NCBI GenBank assembly: GCA_016617855.1
Contig: JAECUM010003262.1
Span: 62,001 to 126,000 of the forward strand
Reading direction: 5' to 3'
DNA: 64,000 bases
Source: Megalonaias nervosa
Lineage: Eukaryota; Mollusca; Bivalvia; Unionida; Unionidae
Below, in pieces: positions 54,601-64,000 of the stretch. Each line of letters opens with the position of its first letter. Positions within the stretch are counted from its first letter, which is position 1. The position numbers were made by a program, and so were the translations under genes. The notes beneath the pieces were generated by a model. The model ran no database searches, was not told the DNA's origin, and worked only from the letters and a program-made list of their open reading frames with translations.

Positions 54601-54769
54601 TGAAATGCTGAATAATGTTCCCCTGTGCATAAACACCATTACACACTGCCAGATTTTCGACAGCGTCGTCTTTGCGTTCGTGGCAAATAATATCCTTAAA
54701 ATAATTATTTTCATTTGAATTATATACACTATTATATACGGGTTCGGTCATTATCTTTTTTTCTGTCAT
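51613..54769 (-). pseudogene. AEP primase plus UL9-like helicase, right arm, with extra frameshift
   Basis: Mirror of the left-arm gene. A 2-base deletion near 54,532, relative to AAATCTTCAGTCACAG in the left arm, shifts the frame after about 79 codons, so the first frame ends early (54485-54769). The rest of the primase and the helicase P-loop part continue to 52,816. The TAA of the left arm is CAA here, but the TAG two codons later is present. The C-terminal helicase part (52719-51613) is intact. All motifs (FDLD, GYHV, ACGLGKT, VDEWH) are unchanged. This arm cannot make the full protein without two rescues. Confidence 0.75.
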
Positions 54770-54829
54770 CGTCGTGATACTATATACAAATTATATATTT
54801 GTTTAATTAAAGATTATATATTATTATAT

Positions 54830-55138
54830 ATGTCGATTCAGGCAAATAATACTTGCACGTGGATAATTCAAGGATCAACACGACTTTGTGGTAATAGTTG
54901 TAAAGGAGAATATTGTGCCCGTCATAATTATATGCTAAAGAAAGGTTCGGGCGGAACAAGACCGTGTATATTGTGTGGTAAAGGACTACGTGGTAAATTG
55001 GATATTTGTACACGATGTGGTGGTAATAATTACCGAACTACAGTAATTTATTATAGTAAAAGAAATTTAAAGTATGTACCACATAAAGAAAGACCTCCGT
55101 CTATAGAGGAGTTTATTGAGAAGCATAAAAAAATATAG
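54830..55138 (+). CDS. zinc-ribbon protein, right arm
   Basis: 102 residues, intact and identical to the left-arm copy. Head-to-head with the right-arm primase-helicase, 60 bases between starts. Metal-binding Cys residues as described for the left arm. Confidence 0.7.
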   Translation: MSIQANNTCTWIIQGSTRLCGNSCKGEYCARHNYMLKKGSGGTRPCILCGKGLRGKLDICTRCGGNNYRTTVIYYSKRNLKYVPHKERPPSIEEFIEKHKKI

Positions 55139-55215
55139 ATAATGTAGTTGATCAGGGATTCAGTAAAGATGCCTCCCCCCTACTTATTCGACCCGGGGAC
55201 CCGAACCCATCTCGG

Positions 55216-55288
55216 CGAGATCTGGGGTCGAACCGCAAACATCAGTATTAAAGTTTCCAACAACTTTAACATTGAGCTAACGAACTCG
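55216..55288 (-). ncRNA. tRNA-like sequence, right arm
   Basis: Mirror of 43,643-43,715, with the same A-box and B-box motifs. See the left copy for pairing details and doubts. Confidence 0.3.
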
Positions 55289-55623
55289 ACTACGGATATA
55301 CGTTTTAGAAATTATTATATGTGATTATTGTGCAATAGCATTTGATATCTGATTTTACAAATAAATACATATTTATAATTTTATTAAGATATTTTGCCAT
55401 TATATGTATGAACCGATTAAAATGTATTATATTTAAAATTAAAACACGGAAATAAACTGCACACAAATACCTATCTCCGCGGAGATATCCGCGGCGATAA
55501 ACACAGCTATTGTTTGAACTACCACACATGTCCTTGAAAAATCGGTACGCATACCTATCTCAGTACATGTATGTATGACTCACTTCATGTATATACATGC
55601 AATAGTTGATCTGGATAAATTCA

Positions 55624-55870
55624 TAGCAGCAGGAAGGGTGAATGACAAAAATTGAGTAACCCGGTAAGTAAACTAAACGCACTATAACAAAAGTCAAAAA
55701 TAAAATAACAAAGGTGAGCTAACCCAAACGATTTATTATTCGTTTTTTAAACCGTACGGTAATAATATAGTTAGAAGGCTCGGTTTATCGTTATTGACCT
55801 TATTTTTGTTATTTTATTTTTACTTAACGGTTCAGGCAAAAAGTTGTAGGGTTCACCCTTCCTGCTGCTA
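55624..55870. repeat. right terminal foldback (247 bp)
   Basis: Mirror of 43,061-43,307. One clear difference is AGGGTGAATGA here against AGGATGAATGA (read inversely) in the left copy. Confidence 0.8.
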
Positions 55871-55931
55871 CACTGATTAACTCCTTTGTATTCTTGAGGA
55901 GTGTTGTTAAGTATTATATCAACTTTTTATT

Positions 55932-56152
55932 TACTACTCAGTTTTCAATACAAGAATGCATGCAGTCAAGTCAGTGAATAGTAATGCGCATTTTTGCTCT
56001 CTGATTCATCTGGATTACGTTTTTATTTTGGAGTATATCATTTGCTGCTCAGTTTTTAGGTACAAGAACACATGCAATCAAGTCGGTGAATGATAATGAG
56101 CATTTTCACTCTCTGATTTGCCTGGTATATATTTTTATTTTGGAGTATATCA
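55932..56152. repeat. about 110-bp tandem duplication next to the palindrome
   Basis: Two units share TGCTCAGTTTT, ACAAGAA, GTCAAGTC, GTGAAT, CTCTCTGATT and TTTTATTTTGGAGTATATCA, at roughly 80 percent identity. Confidence 0.75.
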
Positions 56153-58388
56153 AAGCAAGGTGAATTAAAATTTACAATTGGGGACAATTTACCCCTAACT
56201 TACCCTAGATAGGAAAAACATGAAATACATATTGTCCCTGCCATTTTAATTCACTTGAAAAATTAAGTAATATCAGAACATTTGATTAGTTTAAGTTACT
56301 GTAAAAAATGTTTTATATTTTGACATGCTTGCAAATTCCCTTTGTTGATGAGAAAACTGTTGATCTCAAAATATTTGAAATTTTTTAGATTTTTTTTTCT
56401 TCTTCAAAATCATTCTTTGACTGGAAATAAAAACGTTTGCATATGTGTGTGTGTTTGTATGTGTGTGTGTGTGTACCTCAATAAAAATTAGTAAAAGATT
56501 CACAGCATTTTTCTCATGATAAGGACAATATAATACACTTTCCATTCTTTGTCATATATTGTACTAAATAGTCTACATTGGTTATCATATAGTACATGGA
56601 AACAAATGTTTGATCATCTTGCTCATGATCACATCAGGTATATTTAGGTTTTGTTTACAGCATTATGTTTTTTTTTCTGATTTCACTCTTAACAGATGTG
56701 CTACAGTCCTACCCGTTTATGTCGACATCCCCGGGCCCGAGGAAATATTGTCGACATAGGCGGATGTCGAGATAAGTGTTTGAGGGTGGGGTTCTGAAAA
56801 AAAGATACAAGTTAAATTCGTCAGTAAGGGGTGACCTGTCGTCAGTGAGTAGCATTGACACTGAGAGAAAACAAACAATGCAAATTTTGATTACATGAAG
56901 ACAAAACCAGTGTCAGATACACTTGTATATTGACAAATTATATTTTGGTTACCTTCGTGTAATAAAATCCACATTAAAATATTGCATCGGTCACATCCTG
57001 ATATGAAAAACATTCACTACGATTATTCAATGTCGGCATAAGCACATGGTTACATAGTTGTTATTTACACGCTTGGAGTACATGTACTTAAATTGGCCTA
57101 GATTTTGGTCAGTCTGTTCCCATCTTACTGAGGCTACCAAGGGGATGGGGCTATTCACAGGGAAATGAAAACCTGTCAGCAAGTTGGTTTAAACAGTACT
57201 TGTATTTAGTTACAGAAGTCATCGTGAAAACTACATAAAAGCAAACAAGAGATATGCGGCTGATATGATTAATTAAGGCATAATATTGTATACATTGACA
57301 CATGCTAATGAGGTATTAAAAGAAAATGAGTCTTACAATACAATATTGTAACAATGTCAGCTCAGTACATTTAAAATTTTACACAGACATCTTTGCGAGA
57401 TACCCCACCTTCAACTTCCTTAACAGCCAGATATTTAGGTTCCAGAGACAGTAAATTTAATCTGCGTTTACACTGCCGTTGGTAGCCATCGTAAATATAA
57501 ATAAAGTTAAAAAGGAAACTTTCACAGCACAATAAACTTGTTTTAATCACCGATCACTTTGGAAAATGCTAGAATCAGATCAGATTTCATTGCTTTTATT
57601 TAAGTCGCCGCGAGAGGGCAACTTTATAGGACCAAACAAAAGCCTGTTGTTTTTTTTTTTTTAATCAGACCGCGACATCAAAGCCTGGCGGCAAGATCAA
57701 CTAATTGTTGAATAAAGTACAGGTCGGAACGGGGGGGGGGGCACCAGACAGATGCCCCCTCCCCCTTTCCAAAAAAAAATAAAAGTTTTTTTTATGTATA
57801 GGTGTTTCCCCCTCGGAGGTGTTGTAAGTGTATTTATTTTAAAGTAGAATTTTGCACCCAATTTTTTGTGGGGTATTTCTTTTTTCCTAGTGTTATCTAA
57901 AAGATGAGTTTCCATCTCTGGTTTAAAGCACCAGTTTGGAAAACGTCAATTTTTTTTTTACAGTGACCTTTGCCAAAGGGTCCCTATGTCCTGTGTGTGC
58001 TATCTGTATAGTGCTATAGTGTATGTATGCTATAGATGTTTGTGTGAGGACGGCATAATAATCATATTCTTTTAGAGTTTCTTTACGATTGAAAATTTAT
58101 TTATTACAATATTTAATTTTATTTGATCCTTTATCAGTTTTGAATTTTGTATAAGAAACGGTGTAATAAAGAATTTTTCCAAAAAAAAAATAAAGCCTGA
58201 TGTTTCAGTGAGTGCAAAAATTGTCGTTTCTTATTTTAGTTGATTTGAAAAAGGAGGTTGGTAGTAAAGCCAGTCTGTGAGGTACCACAAGTCTTTATTT
58301 ATTTAGTAACTTGCTTTTCCGCACTAGACCTAGCCTTACTCCAAGTCTACTCCTCTATTTAGAAATTCCAAATACAAATAAAACCAAA
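56153..58388. other. non-coding sequence with (GT)n and a Tigger-like end
   Basis: No supported gene. (GT)n lies at about 56,441-56,475. TACAGTCCTACCCG at 56,702 with TGTCGACAT repeated in inverted orientation up to about 56,780 looks like one end of a pogo/Tigger-type element, but the matching end was not found. Confidence 0.4.
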
Positions 58389-58615
58389 TTATATTTCATT
58401 TTTATGTAGATTTGTTAGTTTTTCCTGAATTTTTCTTCCTGGAATCCATTTAAAACTAGAATTAGAAGATCCCCTGTGTTCATGTTTGTTTGTCCATATT
58501 CTGCACGTCTTTTTCGGAGGCTCTTCCACCGGCCTTCCCACTTCGCGTAGCGCCTTGTGGTATAGCCTGGTGGTGTTTCTGTCTCTTACTTCATCCATGT
58601 GCAGATACCCTGTCC
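58389..58615 (-). CDS. possible 3'-terminal exon of a host gene
   Basis: The minus strand shows a pyrimidine-rich tract ending CTAAAATAG at 58,616, a good splice acceptor. An open frame follows: TGYLHMDEVRDRNTTRLYHK, ALREVGRPVEEPPKKTCRIW, then a Lys-rich end and TAA. Codon use is more GC-rich (GCG, CGC, CCG) than the AT-rich LINE upstream. I do not recognise the protein. The alternative is a 3' part of the LINE. Confidence 0.3.
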
Positions 58616-58749
58616 CTATTTTAGAATTAAAGAAAAGTTAATTGTGTTAGTACAAGATTCCAGTTTTTATATTGTTGATTAATAGGTGAGAGAGTATAAA
58701 AGGAAAAACATTTCTAAAAACTTATATAAACCATTTTAAAGGAGATTGG

Positions 58750-61700
58750 TCATTTACGTATTGTGATAACTTGACCACATTTTCTCATTGTATCTATTAT
58801 GAAATTTGTTGTTTCAAAAAAGGTTTTCTGATCTAGTTTCACATCCAAGTATAATATTCTATTACGTTGATATTTAATGGTTTTCATTTTTTGTATTGAA
58901 GCAATGATACTGTCTCTTGTCTGTTTGTTTGTTTTGCATTCTAACATTACATGTGCTTTTGTAAAGCTATATGCATTACACAGCGGGCACTTTGGAATTA
59001 CTTTAATCATACCTTTCCTTTTTGCTGTTTCTCCAGTAAGCCACACGTCATGTAAGTATTTAAAGATAATACTTTGCATTTTTAAGGATTTTATATTTGC
59101 CCAGTTTTGCCATGTAGTATCCCATTCTACCCCCCAGTTCTCTCTTTCAACCTTACATCTACGATTTTTTGTGTAAAATTCCCTTATTAATTTGTATGTA
59201 TTTTTATCCCCTTCCCCTTCCCAAATTTCTTTTTTATCCCTAAATTTAAAAACCAAGCCCTTTATATATTTGAATTTTTTACTTATGAAAATTTTTTTAG
59301 TCAAGGCATTATTCATAAAAATATCTCTTCTATTTCTGCTTATAAAACCAAACCAGTATATGTATATTGCTTCCCACGGCATATCCGGGGAAGCTTTAAA
59401 TTTTAAAAATCTATTTATAATATTTGCTTCTTGTGACCACTTTAGGTTGGGTAAAGCTAACCCTCCCCGTTTGCTTTCCCGATATAGAGTTTCTTTATCT
59501 GTATAGCATACTTTAAAATTCCATATACAATTGATTATTTCCTTATCGATTTTATTAAGCAATTTCTGATGTAAGTCTAATGATTTTAAAATATAGTTTA
59601 CATTAGAATAAAAGTAAGTTTTTGCAACTTGTGCTCGCTCCATTACACACAATGGCGTCTGTGCCCAGGTTTCAATATTCTTATCTACTTTCTTTTTTAA
59701 ATTTTTTAAGTTTTCTACCTCTTCATTTTTGCCAAAGAAAATTCCTAAGGCTTTAACCCTCTCTTTTATTAAGTGGGGTGGGAGCCCAGGGTGGTTCCCT
59801 CTCCAGTTTCCTATTTTCAATATTTCAGTTTTTTCATGATTAATTTTGGACCCTGAAGCTTTACCGAAATTTTCGTATTCCTTTTCCAAATGTTTAAAGG
59901 AATTTGGGTTGCTTATAAAGTTTGTGCAGTCATCCGCATGCTGGAGCATTTTGAAATCTTCTTTCAGATTTGGGATCTTAATTCCTTCTATGAGTTTATT
60001 GGTTTTTATTTTTATGCTAAGTATTTCAATCGCTATTACATATAATAGCATTGATAAAGGACAGCCTTGTCTGACTGATCTCTGTATCTCAAATTTTGCC
60101 GTAATACCACCATTTACCTGTACTCTAGCATTTATGTCTCTGTACAGGATTTCAGTCCATTTATGGAAATTTTCTCCGAAACCAAATTTTACAAGTACTT
60201 GTTGTACATAGTTGTGTTCAATTCTGTCAAAAGCTTTTTCTTGGTCGAGAAGCACCATGGTGCCTCTCTGACCTGATTCTTTTATAAATTCAATTATCGT
60301 TTTGATGTTTAAAATATTATTCTGTATATCATTCCCAATTGCACCACACGTTTGATTTTTATTTATTATTTTATTCATACATTTCTTTATTCTATTAGCT
60401 AATAGTTTGCTTAAAATTTTGTAATCATTATTTAGGAGGGAGATGGGCCTCCAATTTTTTAGATCCTTCCTATCTCCTTTCCCCTTATATATTAGTATAA
60501 TCAACCCTTCCCTCATCGTATCTGTCATTTTATCATTTCTTAACAGTATATTATTATATAAGGATTCCAAGATTGGCGCTAACTCACGTTGGAATTTTTT
60601 ATAAAATTCCCCCTTGAGTCCATCTCTCCCTGGTGACTTCCCTTTGGCTAGGGAGTTGATAGTTTTTACGATCTCTTCTGTAACAATAAAGTCATCACAT
60701 AAGTCTTTATGTACTGATGTAATTTTTTCACATTTAATATCTTTTAAATATTCAGTTATTTTGTCCCCGTTAATATTTTGAGTTTTATATAGATTGCTAT
60801 AAAATGAGTTAATTTTTCCCAAAATTTCGGATTTTTTATTTAAAATTCCTCCTTTCTCATCAGTTAATGTGGTTAGACTTTTTTCCTCTCCTCTTCTAAA
60901 TTCTTCCCTTTTATATAAACTCCTTGCTTTTGTATATAACCCTGAAAATTTCCCCGCCCTAATTTCTGTGCCCTTATTTTCCTGATCCCTAATTTCTTTT
61001 AATTTATCATAAAGAATACTTTGTTTTTCCTTTTCTTTTGTTTTTTTAAGTTGTATCAATATCTCTTCCTTTTCCTTTCTCCTCAATTCACTTAATCTTA
61101 TGCTAAAATTTACTGCTATACTTTTAATTTTCTTTTTAAACTTATCCCATTGCGTTAAAATGCCTATTTCTTCTATTAAAAACATCCTATTTATTTGAAA
61201 TTTTACTTCTTTTATGAATTCTTCATTTTCTAAAAGTTTATTATTGATCTTCCATGTTCCCTTTCCCCATTTAATCCTATTTTTTGTTTTAATCTTTACA
61301 TCAATTAATTTATGGTCAGATATTTTATAATCTATAATTTTTGCATCCATATACAATTCTTTATTAAAAAAATTCCCATAAAATTTGTCCAGTCTGCTTG
61401 CTAACCCATTTTTGTATTCATAAGTATATTCAGTTCTAAGTAAGTTTAATTTCCTATATATATCCTCAAATTTATGTTTTTTTAAAAATTCTAACATGGT
61501 TTTCCTAAATATTATGTCGTTGGAAGTCAAATCCCCTATTCTGTCAATATTGTCACTTACCCAGTTGAAATCCCCTCCTATTACCGTTTCTTCCATCGAA
61601 AATTCACTGACATATTTATCGAATTTTTCAATAAAATCAGTTTTTTTATATTTATTGGCTGGAAAGTATGTATTTATTATATTAAAACCGTTTACTTTTA

Positions 61701-62026
61701 CATGTAATATTCTCCCTTCTAGCCCACTTTTCCCCTCTATTTTTTCCCAATTTATATAATTTTTATTTTTTATTATAATGGCTACTCCCCCCTTTACATC
61801 ATTTCCTATATAATCGCTTAATAAAACAAATGCATCTATTTTTTTCTTCTGTATAAGCTATTAGGTCTTTCGTGAAACCATTGTGAGTTTCCTGTATTAA
61901 AAATAAATCGTAAGTATTATAAAAATTGCTCAGTTTATCTATTTTCCCTTGGTCTACCCCGTTTATATTCACTGATACTATATGGAAGTTTAGACCCTCC
62001 ATTTTTTTGCTTTCCCAGGTGGCCAT
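58750..62026 (-). pseudogene. LINE ORF2: endonuclease and reverse transcriptase, one frameshift
   Basis: The N-terminal endonuclease begins MATWESKKMEGLNFHIVSVN, with LIQETH carrying the catalytic Glu. The frame changes in a T7 run near 61,840 and continues with GDFNWV and YKISDHKLI (Asp/Asn and SDH motifs). In the second frame, numbered from 61,596, the RT motifs are GKSPGRDGL (319-327), NWRPISLLNNDYKILSK (381-397), LLDQEKAFDR (449-458), RSVRQGCPLS (506-515) and QHADDCTNF (552-560). The catalytic box is HADD instead of the usual YADD. The C-terminus has CPLCN and KAHVMLEC. About 1,090 codons in total. Apart from the one frameshift it is nearly intact. Confidence 0.85.
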
Positions 62027-62101
62027 TCTTGCATCTTAAAAATTTTATATTTAATGAAAGGTTAACATTTGTTTATTTGAAATTTATATTTACTCTATAA
62101 A

Positions 62102-63427
62102 TTATACATTTTCTTGGGGGTTGGTTCCCCCCTCTGCTTTGTCAATGCTAGATGCATCGTCTTTGTCGCTTGTAAGTTCCGTATTGCATGTCACCATCTC
62201 TGTCTCTTGTCTTTTTTCAATGTTCCTATCGTTTCCCATTTCCATGTCCGTATCCATTTCCATTTCTTTATCCATGTCATTGTCCTTGTCTTCGTTTGTA
62301 ATGTCATTGTCCTTGTCTTCGTTTGTACCGTCATTCTGTTTGTCTGAGTTGTCCGAAATGTCCGTTTCTTCTCCATTTTCTCCTTCTTTTTTCTTTTTTT
62401 CCTTTCTTTTTTTCTTTTCTTTCCTCAGGTGCTGATTCACCTGGTGGCGTCGGTTCACTACTACTACTCGATATTGAGACCGATTTAGCAATTTTTCTTT
62501 TTCTTGTCCTTGCTTTTGGCACTGGCATCGATGTCAAAGGCTTGATCCCTATCAAGTCTTGGATCATCCCTGTTTCTAGGAGCCCACTTGAGGGGATTCT
62601 TCCTCATCTTCATCCTCCTCCGATAGTACGTAAAATTTGTTCAATTTGAGTATCTCCATTGCATTTATGTTTGTTATCCCAGTGCTGTTGGGGCTTAGGC
62701 AATTTTCCCACTCCCTCACCTCGCTCGGGAGCTCCGTCTCATTCATCATTTTTTGTTCTGTTGTCTGGCTGTCTGGTGTCTCTTTTTGAAAGTCATTTGT
62801 CTTTTCCTCCAGTTCAACTACTAGGGGTGTTTCTTTTGTTTTTCCCGCCTCTGTCTGTTTACTTGTGCTTTGCATCTCCTGCTCTTTTCTCACTTGGTCC
62901 AGGAGTTTGTTTATGGTAGCCTGAAACTCGTTGTTTTCTGCTTCGCTCAGGTTTACATTTTGGTTATTCACCATATTTGCGTATGTACAAGGAGCAGGTT
63001 GATTTTTGCAATCCTTTGGGCTGTGCCCTACTTGTTTACATCTCGGGCAAGCTCGGTCGTATTCGCAGCCCCTGTACCATGCCTTTACTAAAAATCCCAT
63101 TACGTAGAAATACGATGGTATTTTCTTTGCTTCCTCTCTTCGTACTGTTAATATCCTCACTCCAGATTTGATGTCATTGAAGCCCCATATAGTGGCCATT
63201 TTGCTTTCCAGCACTTGAGTTTTCAGCTTGTTCTCTATTTTCTCAATCACCTCTCTACTGTGGATCTCCAAAGGGAGGCCGGAAACAAACAAGTCTGTTT
63301 TCTTTCCCTCCACCTCTCTGATCACAGGAGTAGTCTCTCCAACTTTGGCTTTTATCCCTCTCACTTCAATGCTGTCTTGTTTGATTGTCTTATTTCCATA
63401 GTCCTTCGGGTACAGTATAAACTTATT
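62102..63427 (-). pseudogene. LINE ORF1: RNA-binding protein with zinc knuckle, frameshifts
   Basis: The main frame (63364-62576) has TDLFVSGLPLEIHSREVIEK, an RRM-like stretch (RILTVRREEAK), YVMGFLVKAWYRGC and the knuckle CPRCKQVGHSPKDC. An acidic Glu/Asp-rich region follows. Upstream the same frame is open to about 63,427 (FILYPKDYGNKTIK) but lacks an ATG, so another frameshift lies near the start. Downstream, Lys-rich and Asp/Asn-rich low-complexity frames (62567-62331 and 62491-62102) look like a frameshifted tail. Related to ORF1 at 18.2-19.2 kb. Confidence 0.7.
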
Positions 63428-63429
63428 TC

Positions 63430-64000
63430 TTCCTCCATTTTATAGTCCAAAAATCTCATTGACATTTACACCTTGCGTCTTTAGTGCGGTTAAGATGTCA
63501 GATTGTCTTGGATAGTTCTCAATATCTCAGAAATCAATCAACTGGCACCCTGGGGGATGAAATGCTATCAACTTATTCCCCTCTACTTTTGTTACAAAAT
63601 AATTTTGTAACTTTGTTCCAGTTTTTCTTTTCACTCCCTCGCTTCCCTCAATCTGTACCTGCGCCATTTGGGATTAGGTGAGTAAGATTTACCTAACGTG
63701 AGTTATTTTCACCTAAATTTTTCTATCAGAAAATAGCAGGTCACACACCACTACTATATTTGGATTTCCCAAAAAAACTAAGTTTTCCAGTTAAATAGCT
63801 GGTCAACTATGCCTATATCTCAAGGATTTGTAAAGACTGTATAGCAAAATGCATACACAGAACACAAAAATTTGCAAAATACAAAAATGAAGAAAATACA
63901 CAAAAATACAAAAATACAAATTGCACCAAAGAAACTTTGGCACAAGATACAAAAAGGAAAAAGAAAAAAATAATAAATGAAAAGGTGTAGATTAATGTGA
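63430..64000. other. probable LINE 5' region and flank
   Basis: No supported gene. The last 150 bases are A-rich with repeated CAAAAATAC-like units. Confidence 0.4.

Larger units (their letters stand above)
43061..55870. mobile_element. 12.8-kb palindromic element encoding primase-helicase, fibre-like and zinc-ribbon proteins
   Basis: Two 6,313-bp arms (43,061-49,373 and 49,558-55,870) are inverted copies, about 99.8 percent identical by my reading, around a 184-bp unique spacer. Both outer ends are TAGCAGCAGGAAGG. The flanks read ...CAACAC and CACTGATT..., allowing a 3-bp duplication (CAC). Each arm carries a zinc-ribbon gene, a divergent AEP-helicase gene, a 120-residue gene and a convergent fibre-like gene. 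No integrase, PolB, capsid or ATPase gene is visible. It is probably an integrated, rearranged dimer of a viral or plasmid-like element related to Mavericks. Confidence 0.85.
58700..63480 (-). mobile_element. Tx1/L1-clade non-LTR retrotransposon
   Basis: ORF1 with a zinc knuckle and ORF2 with an apurinic endonuclease-like domain, reverse transcriptase and C-terminal Cys/His motif, in L1/Tx1 order. Exact ends are not visible; no poly-T or duplication was established. Both ORFs carry frameshifts, mostly in A or T runs. Confidence 0.75.

Noticed and set aside
43061..55870. Palindrome as pure assembly or library fold-back artefact
   Set aside because: The arms differ by several substitutions and indels (TAA against CAA, a 2-base deletion, four fibre changes), and a unique spacer with a cut gene lies between them. 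Still to be confirmed with spanning reads.

Overview
The window looks like the nuclear genome of an invertebrate animal, most likely a mollusc and perhaps a bivalve. It is AT-rich and full of microsatellites. It holds a SINE-like repeat whose tail has the GTTAAACCCTACAACAACAA form I associate with molluscan genomes, several Maverick/Polinton DNA elements in different states of decay, and Tx1/L1-like non-LTR retrotransposons. Almost no host coding sequence is visible. The two best candidates are a 5'-proximal exon at 35.78-35.93 kb, possibly a Ttd14-like P-loop protein, and a possible 3'-terminal exon at 58.39-58.62 kb.

Region 1 (1 to about 12.56 kb, more GC-rich): the right-hand part of a Maverick/Polinton-like element that runs off the left edge. 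Read on the minus strand it carries PolB (N-terminal and exonuclease parts only), packaging ATPase, two paralogous small basic proteins, a proline-rich protein, integrase with chromodomain, a small membrane protein, a penton-like protein, a basic core-like protein, the major capsid protein, a conserved Cys protein and an adenain-like protease. A plus-strand CCHC zinc-knuckle gene and a coiled-coil gene sit near the terminus. The terminus has CRE palindromes and four copies of a 19-bp repeat. Several genes carry in-frame stops or frameshifts.

Region 2 (12.56-22.6 kb): AT-rich, with an integrase remnant, a non-LTR reverse transcriptase tail, a six-copy 52-bp satellite, an ORF1-only retroelement flanked by an unusually long direct repeat, and a capsid remnant. 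Region 3 (22.7-29.04 kb): a second, AT-rich Maverick with a HTH protein, a zinc-ribbon protein head-to-head with a full-length but broken PolB, and two uncharacterised genes.

Region 4 (29-43.06 kb): mostly non-coding. It holds a third integrase remnant, two SINE copies, a Tigger-like MITE, two nested hAT-like elements with target-site duplications, and the putative host exon.

Region 5 (43,061-55,870): a 12.8-kb near-perfect palindrome, two 6,313-bp arms around a 184-bp spacer. Each arm encodes a zinc-ribbon protein, a large AEP primase plus UL9/origin-binding-like helicase, a 120-aa protein and a 391-aa phage-fibre-like protein. Each end is itself a 247-bp foldback, and a short palindromic repeat recurs inside the genes. 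This is the best candidate for an undescribed mobile or viral element. Its zinc-ribbon gene and the head-to-head layout with the replication gene are shared with the Region 3 Maverick.

Region 6 (55.87-64 kb): tandem repeats, a possible host exon, and a Tx1/L1-clade LINE on the minus strand (ORF1 and ORF2, both with frameshifts).
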